Source: Labilibacter marinus
Lineage (GTDB): Bacteria > Bacteroidota > Bacteroidia > Bacteroidales > Marinilabiliaceae
Direction of reading: 5' to 3'
Assembly (NCBI RefSeq): GCF_001659685.2
Contig: NZ_LXYE02000033.1
Location: forward strand, 48,562-112,561
DNA: 64,000 nt
Every line of letters starts with the position of its first letter. Within the stretch, counting starts at the first letter, position 1. Shown here piece by piece: positions 8,676 through 18,832 of the stretch. The translations under genes and the position numbers were made by a program. The notes beneath the pieces are model-generated. The model made no database searches. It saw nothing but the letters and a program-made list of their open reading frames with translations, and was not told the DNA's origin.

Positions 8676-8762
8676 CTTCGGGACCGCTTCGCAAAACCTT
8701 CGTAACCGCTTCGCATTTCTTCGCAGCTTGTTCGCAAACTGTTCACAAAAGCTTCGCCTTAT
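8676..8762. repeat. Eight-unit 11-base phased CTTCGC array
   Basis: Hexamers CTTCGC, or one- to two-base variants of it, start at 8676, 8687, 8698, 8709, 8719, 8730, 8741 and 8752. The spacings are 11, 11, 10, 11, 11, 11 and 11. The rest of each unit is poorly conserved (often AAAAC or similar). This is either a degenerate 11-base minisatellite or a set of binding sites on one face of the helix. It lies 230 bases before the helicase-nuclease gene. Confidence 0.75.
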
Positions 8763-8980
8763 AATTGCGAATATTCTGTGAAGCTCATGTGAGTAAATTG
8801 CGATGGTATATAAAAGTAGGAGCGACGTATATACCATTCTTTATTTAAAATTAATCTACCATTGAAATATTAGATAATATTGAGTGTAATTTATATGTTT
8901 ATATACATCATATAAGGCGTACAATAAGATTGTTTGTTTATTAATCGAAAGATAAGTAGGAATTAAAAAATAGAAGAATA

Positions 8981-11900
8981 GTGATAAGTAGTTCAAATAT
9001 AAAATCTTGGTTAAGTTATTGGAAAAAAACACTAATTGATGTTGATAGAAAAAGAATTGATGTTACCACATATCCAATACCTGTAGAATCTTACTTTATA
9101 AAGCAAGCACCTCAAAAGCATGCGAGATTCTTATGGAATGCATCTCAGACAAATAAAGAAACACAATGCATCAATGTTGACATATGCCCCTGTTCAATAC
9201 AGTCGGAATTTGAACATGCAAAATCAAAAGAACTTGAAGAAGAAGTGTTTTATCCTTTCTGGATTCCTGCAATCATGTACAAAGACGGAACACTTGCTCC
9301 TCAAAAATCAAACAAAGGAGTAGCTAAACCCTTCTTTGTAAGAGAATATCTGAATCCTAATCCGAAAGATACCTACAGAATCGCATCAATCAAAGATGTT
9401 GACACAGCCCTTCAGAAAGTCGAATTTAAAGATGAATCATGGAATTCTTATTGGGAGAAATGTGAATCTTTCTTTTCAATTATTACAGGAAAAAGTTTTG
9501 AGGAATTCAATGTAAAGCATGAAAAACACATTTTCATCCAAAAAGGTGAGTTAAGAGGATTGACAGAAAATATTAGAAAACTCTATAACAGACTTGAAGA
9601 TACTCCTCCAGATAGGAGTTTACTTAATAATCTTGTAGATACAGAAAAAATTGTATTTTCAAATATTCCTAAGAAATCCGAAGTCGTTAGAAATAGGAAC
9701 CACATTGGTCAAATGAGTGGCGAATTTCCTTTGTCTGTATCACAGAGAGAAAGTATTGCATGTTTCAATTTGTTGAAAGAATCAAATGTTTTAGCAGTAA
9801 ATGGTCCTCCAGGGACTGGAAAGACTACGTTTTTACAGTCAGTTGTAGCTAATAGTGTTGTTTCTACCGTAATAAATCAACAAAGACCTGAATTAATAAT
9901 CGCTTGCTCGGCAAACAATCAAGCAATCACAAATATTCTCGACAGCTTCGTACTTGACTCAAAAGATAAATTAACACAACGTTGGTTGCCCGATTTGACT
10001 TCTTTAGGTTTGTATTTATCTACGAATGAAAACAAAAAATACCAAACATGTACTTCCGAGTTCGGAAATGGCTTTCTAAATGATTTTGAAAGTGCCAATG
10101 TCGAAGATAAAAAAGAGCACTTTTTAAAAGAGTTTAAAGCATATCTTGGAGAAAGTGATAACATAGAAGAATGCAAATCAAAATTACTAAGTATAGTACA
10201 ATTAAAAGTTTATAACATAAAAGAGAGCCTTGAGATTGCCGAAGAATTTGAAACTATTAGTCCACTATTGAAGGAAGCTGGATTTTCCAGCCCAGATGAA
10301 TTATTTGAAAAGATTTCCTCATTTCAAGACAATATCAATCAAACAAATACTGAAATCCAACAAACATCTGTTGTAGAGGAAAAACTTACGGAAGCGAAAG
10401 AAAATCAACCATTTCTTCAAAAAGTTTTTTCTTTTCTTGCAAAATTCAAGAAACGTAGAGCTTCTCTATTTCAAAGAGTGCTTTTAGATATTAATTTAGA
10501 TAATGTTCCTGACTACAGTAATTACAACGCTTTGATTTATTTGCTTAATGAAAGGATTATAGCTAAAACCAATTTAATTAAGCAGTATAACTTTGAATTA
10601 ATTCCATTAGTTGAATTAAAAAACAAAACAGAGGAATTAAAATCCAATTATTTAACCTGCCTTAGCAATTGGAACGACAATTATGGTGAAATGCTAATTA
10701 AGCTTCAAGCTATGACAGGTAAAGAATATAAAGATTTGCACCCCTTGGAAGATATGCAGGTCAGAATGGATTTTTCTTATCGTTATGAAGCATTTTGGTA
10801 TGCAATACATTTTCGAGAGGCAGAATACTTGATAAACTTAGAAGCAAAGCAAGAAAAGAATAGCAAAGATAAAGAGAGAGGTAAAATAGGATACAAAGAA
10901 AAATTGCAACGGTTTGCAGGAGTTACACCTATTTATATTTCTACTTTTCACTCCATTCCAAGGTTCAGTACATTCTATAACAATGCAGAAGGTGAAAAAG
11001 CATATTTTGATTTATTTGATTTGCTAATCGTTGATGAAGCAGGTCAGGTTGCTCCCGATATCGCCATTCCTTCATTTTCTTTGGCAAAAAAAGCTATTGT
11101 TGTAGGTGATGTATTTCAGATAGAACCAGTGTGGTCAGTCGAAGAAAAACTAGATATCGTTAATCTAAAAATGAATAACTTATTATTTGAAAATGCTTCA
11201 GATGAAACAATCAATTCCTATAAAGACTCAGGGAAGCTCTGCTCTTCAGGCAATATTATGAAATTAGCACAAAGAGCATGTTTTGTTAAAGATGGAGATG
11301 AAGGAGGTACGCTTTTAAAAGAGCATAGAAGATGCCCTGACAAAATCATTTCTTATTCTAACAGGAATGTTTATCAAAATAAATTGATTTTAACGAAAGG
11401 AAATAAGAGAAAAGCTAACACTGACCTCCCATTAAAAGGGTTCATGCATATTGATAGTGCTAGTGAGAAGATTGGAAATAGTAGAAGAAACATTCAAGAT
11501 GCAATTATAATTGCTAAATGGATTGAAAATAAAAGGTTAGAACTTGAAAATTCCTTTGGGAAAAAGCCAATCTCGGATGTTTTGGCAATAGTTACTCCTT
11601 ATAAATCACAAGCTTCACTTATTAAAAATGAGTTATTGAAATTAAATAAGAAAGTTTATGCAAAGATAATATCAGGTACTGTGCATGCTTTACAAGGTGC
11701 TGAAATTGATGTCGTTATTTTTTCAACGGTTCTTACTCCAGGTAATAGTACTTTCTTTGCAGATAACCTTAATATGCTTAATGTTGCTGTATCTAGGGCT
11801 AAATCAAGTTTTTTGGTTTTTGGTAATTTGAACACAATAGACGCAACAAAAAACAATCCTTTGGGGCGTTTAAAACAATGGCTACAGGAAGATGAAGACT

Positions 11901-12475
11901 GTGAACTTTCAAACAAAATTATATTTGATAGCAAAGAAACTGAAGATGGTGTAAAGCGAATAAATGATTTGAAAACACATGTAGGCACACTAAATCGGGC
12001 ATTTGAAATTGCAAAATCAGAATTGATAATAGTTTCTCCATTTATTTCATCAAATGCAATAGAATGTGAAGCGCTTAAATGCTTCGATAATAGTGCGAAG
12101 GAAACGATAAATTCTATTGAGATAGAATCTGTTAAAAAACAATTAAGAGCTACGGTAAATAAAGGTGTGAAAGTCTTAATAATTACTGATTCAACACTTG
12201 ATACAAATAACAATCAATTAAAACCTAATGCTAAAAAAGGTCGTGAAATAATTGAACAAAGCGGAGCTAAGTTAAAGCTTGTAGATGGCATACATAGCAA
12301 AACCATAATAATTGACAATGATATTATAATAGACGGTTCATTTAATTGGTTTTCGGCTCTACGTGATGAACAAAGTAAGTACTTTAGAGAAGAATCTTCC
12401 ATTGTTGTGAAAGGTGAGCCAGCCAAAACAATGATTAAAAAGGCTAAAGCATATTTAACTAAGGTGGTTAAATAG
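8981..12475 (+). CDS. SF1 helicase-PLD nuclease fusion, Mokosh type II (MkoC)-like
   Basis: A 1,164-residue fusion. The superfamily 1 UPF1-like helicase core has Walker A GPPGTGKTT (275-283, Lys281). A large, partly coiled-coil insertion follows (about 370-600). Motif II is DEAGQ (685-689), then a GDVFQ motif. Motifs V-VI are GTVHALQGAEIDVV and NVAVSRAKSSF (Arg939). The C-terminus is a single phospholipase D nuclease motif: His1105, Lys1107 and Asp1112, followed by Gly1119-Ser1120 and Asn1122. One HKD motif implies a dimeric active site. The same pairing in one chain defines type II Mokosh anti-phage systems (family knowledge); membership here is inference. The start is GTG, with an in-frame stop at 8957-8959 and no ATG before about residue 95. 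The gene has no operon partner and repeats lie upstream. Confidence 0.8.
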   Translation: MISSSNIKSWLSYWKKTLIDVDRKRIDVTTYPIPVESYFIKQAPQKHARFLWNASQTNKETQCINVDICPCSIQSEFEHAKSKELEEEVFYPFWIPAIMYKDGTLAPQKSNKGVAKPFFVREYLNPNPKDTYRIASIKDVDTALQKVEFKDESWNSYWEKCESFFSIITGKSFEEFNVKHEKHIFIQKGELRGLTENIRKLYNRLEDTPPDRSLLNNLVDTEKIVFSNIPKKSEVVRNRNHIGQMSGEFPLSVSQRESIACFNLLKESNVLAVNGPPGTGKTTFLQSVVANSVVSTVINQQRPELIIACSANNQAITNILDSFVLDSKDKLTQRWLPDLTSLGLYLSTNENKKYQTCTSEFGNGFLNDFESANVEDKKEHFLKEFKAYLGESDNIEECKSKLLSIVQLKVYNIKESLEIAEEFETISPLLKEAGFSSPDELFEKISSFQDNINQTNTEIQQTSVVEEKLTEAKENQPFLQKVFSFLAKFKKRRASLFQRVLLDINLDNVPDYSNYNALIYLLNERIIAKTNLIKQYNFELIPLVELKNKTEELKSNYLTCLSNWNDNYGEMLIKLQAMTGKEYKDLHPLEDMQVRMDFSYRYEAFWYAIHFREAEYLINLEAKQEKNSKDKERGKIGYKEKLQRFAGVTPIYISTFHSIPRFSTFYNNAEGEKAYFDLFDLLIVDEAGQVAPDIAIPSFSLAKKAIVVGDVFQIEPVWSVEEKLDIVNLKMNNLLFENASDETINSYKDSGKLCSSGNIMKLAQRACFVKDGDEGGTLLKEHRRCPDKIISYSNRNVYQNKLILTKGNKRKANTDLPLKGFMHIDSASEKIGNSRRNIQDAIIIAKWIENKRLELENSFGKKPISDVLAIVTPYKSQASLIKNELLKLNKKVYAKIISGTVHALQGAEIDVVIFSTVLTPGNSTFFADNLNMLNVAVSRAKSSFLVFGNLNTIDATKNNPLGRLKQWLQEDEDCELSNKIIFDSKETEDGVKRINDLKTHVGTLNRAFEIAKSELIIVSPFISSNAIECEALKCFDNSAKETINSIEIESVKKQLRATVNKGVKVLIITDSTLDTNNNQLKPNAKKGREIIEQSGAKLKLVDGIHSKTIIIDNDIIIDGSFNWFSALRDEQSKYFREESSIVVKGEPAKTMIKKAKAYLTKVVK

Positions 12476-12476
12476 C

Positions 12477-12552
12477 TTAAGGGTTGATGGTGTAGGTGTT
12501 TGTTTACAAGGGTTATGTTTAAATGTTTGTTAAGGGTTAAGGGTTTATGGTT
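12477..12552. repeat. Degenerate TTAAGGGTT direct repeats
   Basis: TTAAGGGTT occurs at 12477 and again near 12530, where it is immediately repeated as TTAAGGGTTTATGG; ACAAGGGTTATG lies between. The stretch follows the helicase gene stop directly. It is low-complexity, G-rich sequence with no visible gene. Confidence 0.4.
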
Positions 12553-12630
12553 ATATTTATAAACCTTTGATCGGCTATGTTTTAAACAATATTGATCCTG
12601 TTCGACTTTTATTACCACAAGTTTTTATGA

Positions 12631-12658
12631 TTGTTTTCATTTAAAACTTATATTTTTG
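12631..12658 (+). promoter_or_regulatory. Promoter of the M48 peptidase gene
   Basis: TATTTTTG (12651-12658) is a perfect TAnnTTTG -7 box and TTG (12631-12633) lies 17 bases upstream. Transcription would start near 12665, about 47 bases before the ATG. Confidence 0.6.
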
Positions 12659-12711
12659 CAAAATAAGAGAATAAAATAATCTAAGATTCTAAACGCAATA
12701 AACTAAATAGA

Positions 12712-13515
12712 ATGAAAAACTATTGGAAACAGATATCAGTCATAAGTATTTTGGCTGCAGTTGTTGTAGCTTGCTCTACAGTGCCTATTACAGGGCGTTC
12801 GCAATTAAACTTATTCCCAGAGTCACAAATGACTGAAATGAGTTTAAGTAATTATAGTGCCTTTTTAAAAGAAGCTAAGCTATCTACCGACCAAAAGCAA
12901 ACCGCTATGGTAAAAGAGGTAGGCGAGAATATTGCTTCTGCTGTTGAAAAATACTTAAAAGATAACGGGCTAGGTAGTCATGTTGAAAACTTTAGTTGGG
13001 AATTTAATTTAGTAGATGATCCTACGCCAAACGCTTGGTGTATGCCTGGTGGTAAAGTGGTTTTTTATACAGGAATTCTTCCTTTTACAAAGGATGAAAA
13101 TGGTTTAGCTGTAGTGATGGGCCATGAAATTGCGCATGCAGTTGCACGTCATGGTAACGAGCGTATGAGTCAGCAAATGGGTGTGCAGGCAGTAGCCACA
13201 GGATTACAGGTAGCCATGCAAGAGCAACCAGAACAAACACAGCAAATCTATATGGGAGCCTTTGGTTTGGGAGCACAATATGGTATGACATTGCCATTTT
13301 CTAGAACGCATGAAACCGAAGCGGATAAAATGGGATTGGTATTTATGGCTATGGCAGGATACGATCCGGCAGGAGCAGCTACTTTTTGGAAACGTATGTC
13401 AGAGAGTGGAGGTCAAAAACCACCAGAATTTATGAGTACTCACCCAGCGGATGATACACGAATTAAAGATATTCAGGCATATTTACCAGAAGCATATAAG
13501 TATTTAAAGAAGTAA
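12712..13515 (+). CDS. M48 family metallopeptidase lipoprotein
   Basis: A 267-residue zinc peptidase. The signal peptide ends in a lipobox with Cys21 (VVVAC), so it should be a periplasm-facing lipoprotein. The HExxH zinc site is HEIAH at 138-142, within GHEIAHAVARHGNERMS. The third ligand is probably the Glu in HETEADKMGL. FMSTHPADDTRIKDI near the C-terminus is also a hallmark of the LoiP/YcaL and BepA-type M48 group involved in outer-membrane protein quality control. It has its own promoter and appears to be a single-gene unit. Substrate assignment is inference. Confidence 0.92.
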   Translation: MKNYWKQISVISILAAVVVACSTVPITGRSQLNLFPESQMTEMSLSNYSAFLKEAKLSTDQKQTAMVKEVGENIASAVEKYLKDNGLGSHVENFSWEFNLVDDPTPNAWCMPGGKVVFYTGILPFTKDENGLAVVMGHEIAHAVARHGNERMSQQMGVQAVATGLQVAMQEQPEQTQQIYMGAFGLGAQYGMTLPFSRTHETEADKMGLVFMAMAGYDPAGAATFWKRMSESGGQKPPEFMSTHPADDTRIKDIQAYLPEAYKYLKK

Positions 13516-13657
13516 TTTAGTCTACAGTCTTTAGTAATTCGTACGCTGAGTGTGTGTTGATACTGTTTATTGCTTACTGGAGACTGTGGCCTTTAATGGA
13601 ATAGGTGTTTTGTGTATAAATCTTTATACTTGATACTTAATACTTGATACTTTTTTT

Positions 13658-13665
13658 TACATTTG
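13658..13665 (+). promoter_or_regulatory. -7 promoter box of the small lipoprotein gene
   Basis: TACATTTG is a perfect TAnnTTTG match 26 bases before the ATG at 13692. TTG triplets occur upstream at non-ideal spacing within a TACTTGATACTTAATACT direct repeat. The box supports starting the gene at 13692. Confidence 0.45.
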
Positions 13666-13691
13666 TGATCGTTAGAATTTTCGGTATAAAA

Positions 13692-14090
13692 ATGAAGAAA
13701 GATTTTTCAAAGTTTAAGGTTTTAGGAATCACGCTATTGGTGACGATGTCGTCGTGCGTGGGTGGTTCTTTAGAACTGAATGCCGAAACACTTCGTAATT
13801 ATGGATTTGAGTTAGATATACATGCTGCGGATAGGTTACAAACTGTTGGCAAGCAAAAGAAATCTAAATCTAATTCTAAATTTAAGATTAATAAGCTGAT
13901 AGAATCGGGGAGGGCCCAAGTAGCTACTTCTGCCTATTCTATCGATTATGTACCCATTGTATTTTATTTAAGGTATCAGCACTATCTGAGCCCTTGCATA
14001 AATCCTAATATCAAAGCTGGGGAACTTCTTTTCTCAAGCACTTACCAAGGAATCAACTTCCAAAATAGAGCAGGACCTCTATCTTGCTAA
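13692..14090 (+). CDS. Hypothetical small lipoprotein
   Basis: A 132-residue protein that I do not recognise. Its basic start and hydrophobic helix end in a lipobox-like MSSC, suggesting a lipid-anchored cell-envelope protein. The middle is Lys/Ser-rich (KKSKSNSKFK). The last 40 residues contain two cysteines and no family signature I know. A perfect -7 box at 13658-13665 supports expression and this ATG; the frame is open back to a TTG at 13644. It lies upstream of secA in the same direction with 115 bases between. Confidence 0.55.
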   Translation: MKKDFSKFKVLGITLLVTMSSCVGGSLELNAETLRNYGFELDIHAADRLQTVGKQKKSKSNSKFKINKLIESGRAQVATSAYSIDYVPIVFYLRYQHYLSPCINPNIKAGELLFSSTYQGINFQNRAGPLSC

Positions 14091-14205
14091 TATAAGTATA
14101 TTCCCATTCGGTGATAAATATTACCATTCGTTATAATTCATAGTAAATTAAATATTGAATGAAGCATTGATTATTGGTGCGCATTCAAGTTATATTATAT
14201 AAATC

Positions 14206-17200
14206 ATGGCATTTTTAAATAATGTGGTTACCAAGTTGTTTGGTAGCAAATACGAAAGAGATTTAAAGGAATTAAATCCAGTAGTAGATCAGGTAAAGTC
14301 TGTTTATCCTGAAATAGAAAAGTTAAGTAACGATGATTTACGTCAGCGTAGCGAAGGCTTAAGAGCTAAAATTAATGAAGCAATAAAAACTGAGAAAGAA
14401 GAAATTGCTCAACTAAAAGCTAAAACAGAAGACCCTGCAGTTGGAATCACTGAGAGAGAGAAGATATATGCAGAGGTTGACAAAATAGAAAAAGATATTG
14501 ATGAGAAGTTAGAGAAAGTATTGGGCGACCTATTACCAGAGGCTTTTGCTATTCTTAAAGATACAGCGCGTCGTTTAACGGAAAACGAAAAAGTAGAGGT
14601 AACAGCTTCTCAGTTTGATAGAGATTTAGCGGCCAGCCGCGATTTTGTAGATATTGAAGGTGATAAAGCCATTTGGTATAACACATGGGATGCTGGTGGT
14701 GCACCGGTAACCTGGGCAATGATTCACTACGATGTGCAATTGTTTGGAGGTGTGGCACTTCATCAAGGTAAAATTGCTGAGATGGCAACGGGTGAAGGTA
14801 AAACGCTTGTGGCTACCTTGCCTGTGTTCTTGAATGCACTTACGGGTCGTGGTGTTCATGTAGTAACCGTGAATGACTACCTAGCAAAACGTGACTCCGA
14901 ATGGATGGGACCTCTTTATCAGTTTCATGGTCTTTCAGTAGATTGTATCGATAAGCACCGTCCTAACTCCAATGAGCGACGCACAGCTTATAACAGCGAT
15001 ATTACTTTTGGTACCAACAACGAGTTTGGTTTCGATTACTTACGTGATAATATGGCCATTTCTCCAGAGGATTTGGTACAACGCAAGCATAATTATGCTA
15101 TTGTGGATGAGGTGGATTCTGTATTGATTGATGATGCTCGTACGCCTTTAATTATTTCTGGTCCTGTGCCTAAGGGCGACGATCAGTTGTTTGAAGAACT
15201 TAAGCCAAAGGTTGAAAAGCTAGCAGAAGTGCAGCGCCAGTTGGTTTCAGGTATTTTGGTAGAGGCCAAAAAGAAAATGAAGTCGGAGGATAAAAAAGTT
15301 GCTGAAGAAGGTGCTTTGGAATTACTTCGTGTATTTAAAGGTCTTCCGCGTAATAAACCATTGATTAAGTTTTTAAGTGAGCCTGGCGTTAAGGCAAGCA
15401 TGTTAAAAACAGAGAACTTCTATATGCAGGAGAATAACAAAAACATGCATATTGTTACCGATCCGCTGTATTTTGTTATTGATGAAAAACATAACTCGAT
15501 AGAGTTAACCGAGAAAGGTATTGACTTAATTACAGGTGATACGGATGATCCAAACTTTTTTGTATTACCAGATATTGGTTCTGAAGTGGCTGAATTAGAA
15601 AAATCAGACATAGAGGATCAAGAGAAGTTAGAAAAGAAGGATGCTTTACTACAGAGTTATAGTGTAAAATCGGAGCGCGTTCATACCATCAATCAATTAT
15701 TAAAAGCTTATACTTTATTCGAAAAGGATACCGAGTATGTAGTGATGGATAATAAGGTAAAAATTGTAGATGAGCAGACAGGTCGTATTATGGACGGTCG
15801 TCGTTACTCTGATGGTTTACACCAGGCAATTGAAGCAAAAGAACGTGTGAAAGTAGAGGCAGCTACACAAACCTATGCTACCATTACACTTCAGAACTAC
15901 TTTAGAATGTATAACAAGCTTTCGGGTATGACGGGTACTGCCCAAACGGAAGCGGGTGAGTTATGGGATATCTACGAATTAGATGTGGTTCAGATTCCTA
16001 CCAACAAACCTATTGCCAGAGATGATAGAGACGATAAGGTTTATAAAACCAATCGTGAAAAATATAATGCTTCCATTGAGGAGATTGTAGGTCTTGTGAA
16101 GCAAGGTCGTCCAGTATTAGTAGGTACTACTTCGGTAGAAATTTCGGAGTTATTAAGCCGAATGTTAAAGATACGTGGTATCAAACACAATGTACTGAAT
16201 GCGAAATTACACCAGCGTGAGGCCGATATTGTGGCTGAAGCAGGGGGAAGTGGTATTGTAACCATTGCTACCAATATGGCTGGTCGTGGTACCGATATTA
16301 AGCTTTCGGATGAGGTGAAGGCCGCAGGAGGTTTAGCCATTGTAGGTACGGAGCGTCACGAATCGCGTCGTGTCGACCGTCAGTTAAGAGGTCGTGCTGG
16401 TCGTCAGGGAGATGTGGGTAGTTCACAATTCTTTGTATCATTAGAGGATAACTTAATGCGTCTGTTTGGTTCAGATCGTATTGTAAAATATATGGATAGA
16501 CTAGGTGTTGAGGATGGTGAAGTGATTCAGCATTCGATGATTACTAAGTCTATTGAGCGTGCGCAGAAGAAAGTTGAAGAGAATAACTTTGGTATTCGTA
16601 AGCGTTTATTAGAGTATGATGATGTGATGAACTCGCAACGTGAGGTGATTTACACCAAACGTAAACATGCCCTATACGGAGAGCGTATTCAGGTAGATTT
16701 ATCTAACATGATTTACGATACATGCGAGAGCATGGTATCAGAGCATCATGCCAATGCCGACTTCGAAGGTTTTGAAATGGACTTGATTCGTATTTTCTCG
16801 GTTTCTTCACCTTTCGACGCTCAGGAGTTCTTAAAAGGAAATCCTGTAGAAATGTCAGAAAAGCTTTATGGTGATGTGTGGAGTGCGTACCAACGTAAAA
16901 TAGAAGCTATCGCTGAGCAAGCAATGCCAGTGATTAAAGATGTATACGAAAATAAGTCGCATCAATACACCAATATTGTGGTTCCATTTACCGATGGACA
17001 AAAGATGATGCAGATTACTACCAATCTTGAAAAAGCATATAAGTCAAATGGTGCTGAGTTGGTGAAATCTTTCGAGAAGTCAATTATCTTAATGACCATT
17101 GATAATGCTTGGAAAGAGCATTTACGTGAGTTAGATGATTTGAGAACGGCGGTACAAAATGCATCTTATGAGCAAAAAGATCCGTTATTGATTTATAAGT

Positions 17201-17502
17201 TTGAGTCTTTCGAGTTGTTTAAAACCATGTTAGATCAAGCCAATAAAGATGTTGTTTCTACTTTAGTAAAAGCAAGTATTCCAGTTCGAGATTCTGAGGA
17301 TATTAAAGAGGAGGAAGAGCGCAAACGTCAGGATTTAAGCCGGTTGGTCGCAAGTCGCCAAGGGTATGACGGAGCCGAGCAAAAGGAAAAGCCTAAAGCG
17401 GAACCTGTAAGAGTAGAGAAAAAGGTAGGACGTAATGAGCCTTGTCCTTGTGGAAGCGGTAAAAAGTTTAAGCAATGCCACGGTAAAGGTTTACCCGCAT
17501 AG
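14206..17502 (+). CDS. secA: Preprotein translocase ATPase SecA
   Basis: A 1,098-residue motor ATPase that drives proteins through SecYEG. NBD1 has Walker A TGEGKT around Gly196-Lys199, and DEVDS with [11 protein letters not shown] follows near residue 302. The preprotein-binding region is interrupted by an insertion near 335-400, as in other Bacteroidota SecA proteins, which exceed the roughly 900 residues of E. coli. NBD2 carries [24 protein letters not shown] and [12 protein letters not shown]. The C-terminal SEC-C zinc motif has Cys1080, Cys1082, Cys1091 and His1092, the usual ligand set for SecB or ribosome contact. Apparently a single-gene unit. Confidence 0.99.
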   Translation: MAFLNNVVTKLFGSKYERDLKELNPVVDQVKSVYPEIEKLSNDDLRQRSEGLRAKINEAIKTEKEEIAQLKAKTEDPAVGITEREKIYAEVDKIEKDIDEKLEKVLGDLLPEAFAILKDTARRLTENEKVEVTASQFDRDLAASRDFVDIEGDKAIWYNTWDAGGAPVTWAMIHYDVQLFGGVALHQGKIAEMATGEGKTLVATLPVFLNALTGRGVHVVTVNDYLAKRDSEWMGPLYQFHGLSVDCIDKHRPNSNERRTAYNSDITFGTNNEFGFDYLRDNMAISPEDLVQRKHNYAIVDEVDSVLIDDARTPLIISGPVPKGDDQLFEELKPKVEKLAEVQRQLVSGILVEAKKKMKSEDKKVAEEGALELLRVFKGLPRNKPLIKFLSEPGVKASMLKTENFYMQENNKNMHIVTDPLYFVIDEKHNSIELTEKGIDLITGDTDDPNFFVLPDIGSEVAELEKSDIEDQEKLEKKDALLQSYSVKSERVHTINQLLKAYTLFEKDTEYVVMDNKVKIVDEQTGRIMDGRRYSDGLHQAIEAKERVKVEAATQTYATITLQNYFRMYNKLSGMTGTAQTEAGELWDIYELDVVQIPTNKPIARDDRDDKVYKTNREKYNASIEEIVGLVKQGRPVLVGTTSVEISELLSRMLKIRGIKHNVLNAKLHQREADIVAEAGGSGIVTIATNMAGRGTDIKLSDEVKAAGGLAIVGTERHESRRVDRQLRGRAGRQGDVGSSQFFVSLEDNLMRLFGSDRIVKYMDRLGVEDGEVIQHSMITKSIERAQKKVEENNFGIRKRLLEYDDVMNSQREVIYTKRKHALYGERIQVDLSNMIYDTCESMVSEHHANADFEGFEMDLIRIFSVSSPFDAQEFLKGNPVEMSEKLYGDVWSAYQRKIEAIAEQAMPVIKDVYENKSHQYTNIVVPFTDGQKMMQITTNLEKAYKSNGAELVKSFEKSIILMTIDNAWKEHLRELDDLRTAVQNASYEQKDPLLIYKFESFELFKTMLDQANKDVVSTLVKASIPVRDSEDIKEEEERKRQDLSRLVASRQGYDGAEQKEKPKAEPVRVEKKVGRNEPCPCGSGKKFKQCHGKGLPA

Positions 17503-17555
17503 TGAAAACTAACAAATAAATATTCAGCTTTTTTATGTTGAATAAATGATTAAAG

Positions 17556-17600
17556 ATGAGTAGTTTTATGAACGAGAGTTTCATTTAACTACTCATTTTA
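17556..17600 (+). terminator. Terminator-like hairpin between secA and lgt
   Basis: ATGAGTAGTT (17556-17565) pairs with AACTACTCAT (17587-17596), with an inner ATGAA/TTCAT stem. It is followed by TTTTA. It separates secA from lgt. Confidence 0.55.
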
Positions 17601-17659
17601 ACTTAAGCAAGTTTTTAATGGTTTGTAACCAGCTTGCGTAACAATATTAAATTATTGAA

Positions 17660-18493
17660 ATGGTATTAAATTCTATTACCTGGACTGTTAAACCTGAAAT
17701 ATTTAGTCTTGGACCAATATCTGTAAGGTATTATGGCTTATGCTTTGCCATTGCATTTATGTTGGGTTACCACATATTAGAAAGGATGTTTAAATCCGAA
17801 AAAATTCCTTTGCCTTGGTTAGAGAAGCTATTTATATACGTAGTGTTAGGAACCATTGCTGGAGCTCGTTTAGGTCATGTATTCTTTTATGGATGGGACT
17901 ATTATTCGCAAAATATTGGCGAAATTTTAATGGTTTGGAAAGGAGGACTAGCGAGTCATGGAGGCGCTATTGGAGTGATTACAGCAGTTATCATATTCTC
18001 TAAAAAAATATCTAAAACAAACCCTTTATGGACTTTAGATCGTTTGGCGGTACCTGTTGCTTTAGCGGCATTTTTCATTCGTTTAGGTAATCTATTTAAT
18101 TCAGAAATATATGGTCATCCAACGGATAAGCCTTGGGCTTTTAGGTTTGTAGATAATATGTACCAATGGATTCATTTAAACGCAGAGCCTATTTTTACAG
18201 CGCCTTCTCACCCAACTCAATTATACGAAGGACTTGCTTACTTGGCATTATTTGGTTTATTGATGTATATGTATTGGAAAACGGATGCCAAAGAGCGTAC
18301 AGGTTTACTTTTTGGCGTTTACCTAATAGGAATATTCGTTTCTCGTTTCTTTATCGAGTTCGTTAAAAATAATCAGGAGGATTTTGAGGCTGATATGGCT
18401 TTGAATATGGGACAGTGGTTGAGTATCCCATTTATATTAGTAGGTGTGTATCTCATTTATCAATCTACTAAAGTAAAAATAGCTAAGAAATAG
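17660..18493 (+). CDS. lgt: Prolipoprotein diacylglyceryl transferase Lgt
   Basis: A 277-residue inner-membrane enzyme that moves diacylglyceryl from phosphatidylglycerol to the lipobox cysteine of prolipoproteins, the first step of lipoprotein maturation. About seven membrane helices are seen. The signature GGLASHGGAIG (near residues 95-106) and RLGNLFNSEIYG, with Arg141 matching the essential Arg of E. coli Lgt, are present. Many lipoproteins in this window (M48 peptidase, fucosidase, LVIVD pair) would be substrates. The ATG at 17660 fits the family start. Confidence 0.98.
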   Translation: MVLNSITWTVKPEIFSLGPISVRYYGLCFAIAFMLGYHILERMFKSEKIPLPWLEKLFIYVVLGTIAGARLGHVFFYGWDYYSQNIGEILMVWKGGLASHGGAIGVITAVIIFSKKISKTNPLWTLDRLAVPVALAAFFIRLGNLFNSEIYGHPTDKPWAFRFVDNMYQWIHLNAEPIFTAPSHPTQLYEGLAYLALFGLLMYMYWKTDAKERTGLLFGVYLIGIFVSRFFIEFVKNNQEDFEADMALNMGQWLSIPFILVGVYLIYQSTKVKIAKK

Positions 18494-18515
18494 ATAAAGT
18501 ATATAATTTTATATT

Positions 18516-18551
18516 AAGCCCATTGAGTTGATCTCAATGGGCTTTTTTTTA
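18516..18551 (+). terminator. Intrinsic terminator after lgt
   Basis: AAGCCCATTGAG (18516-18527) and CTCAATGGGCTT (18533-18544) form a perfect 12-base stem with a 5-base loop, followed by a run of T. Confidence 0.92.
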
Positions 18552-18832
18552 TTGTTAGAGCTCGTTTACAAATAAGGGGGTATATTAATATATGTGTAGG
18601 TGGTTTATTCTGATGCCTATGATAAATCTATATCTATTTGAAAATAATTGCTTTATCATACTCGCTTATTCAAAAATATTATATATTTTTCTAATGATTA
18701 AAAAAGCTAACTTTTAGTAGTGGCTTAATAATGTCTTCTTTTAAACCCTTAACTATTGAAAATAATTACAGAGCAATCGTTCTGTAATAGATATTATATA
18801 CCAATATATTTTAATCATTAACTAAATTTTAA
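18552..18832. other. Intergenic stretch, nothing clear
   Basis: This stretch separates the lgt terminator from the TldD-like gene. I see AT-rich DNA with no convincing reading frame, RNA gene or repeat. The promoter of the TldD-like pair should lie here, but no clean TTG plus TAnnTTTG pair is visible. Confidence 0.6.

Noticed and set aside
8574..8762. CRISPR array
   Set aside because: Repeat units are 7-11 bases, degenerate and at short spacing; there are no 25-40 base repeats with unique spacers and no cas genes.
8583..8837. 84-residue minus-strand reading frame across the phased repeats
   Set aside because: Its sequence is produced by the 11-base array and the ATTCCACTTTT boxes, with a low-complexity Arg/Lys-rich product and no family signal. 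It is better explained as a repeat than as a gene.
11656..12213. 185-residue minus-strand frame opposite the helicase gene
   Set aside because: It lies wholly inside the conserved helicase and PLD coding sequence, where motifs V-VI are clearly under protein constraint on the plus strand. It is a shadow frame.
12214..12618. 134-residue minus-strand frame across the end of the helicase gene
   Set aside because: It overlaps the HKD nuclease motif on the opposite strand and has no family signal; it is a shadow frame.
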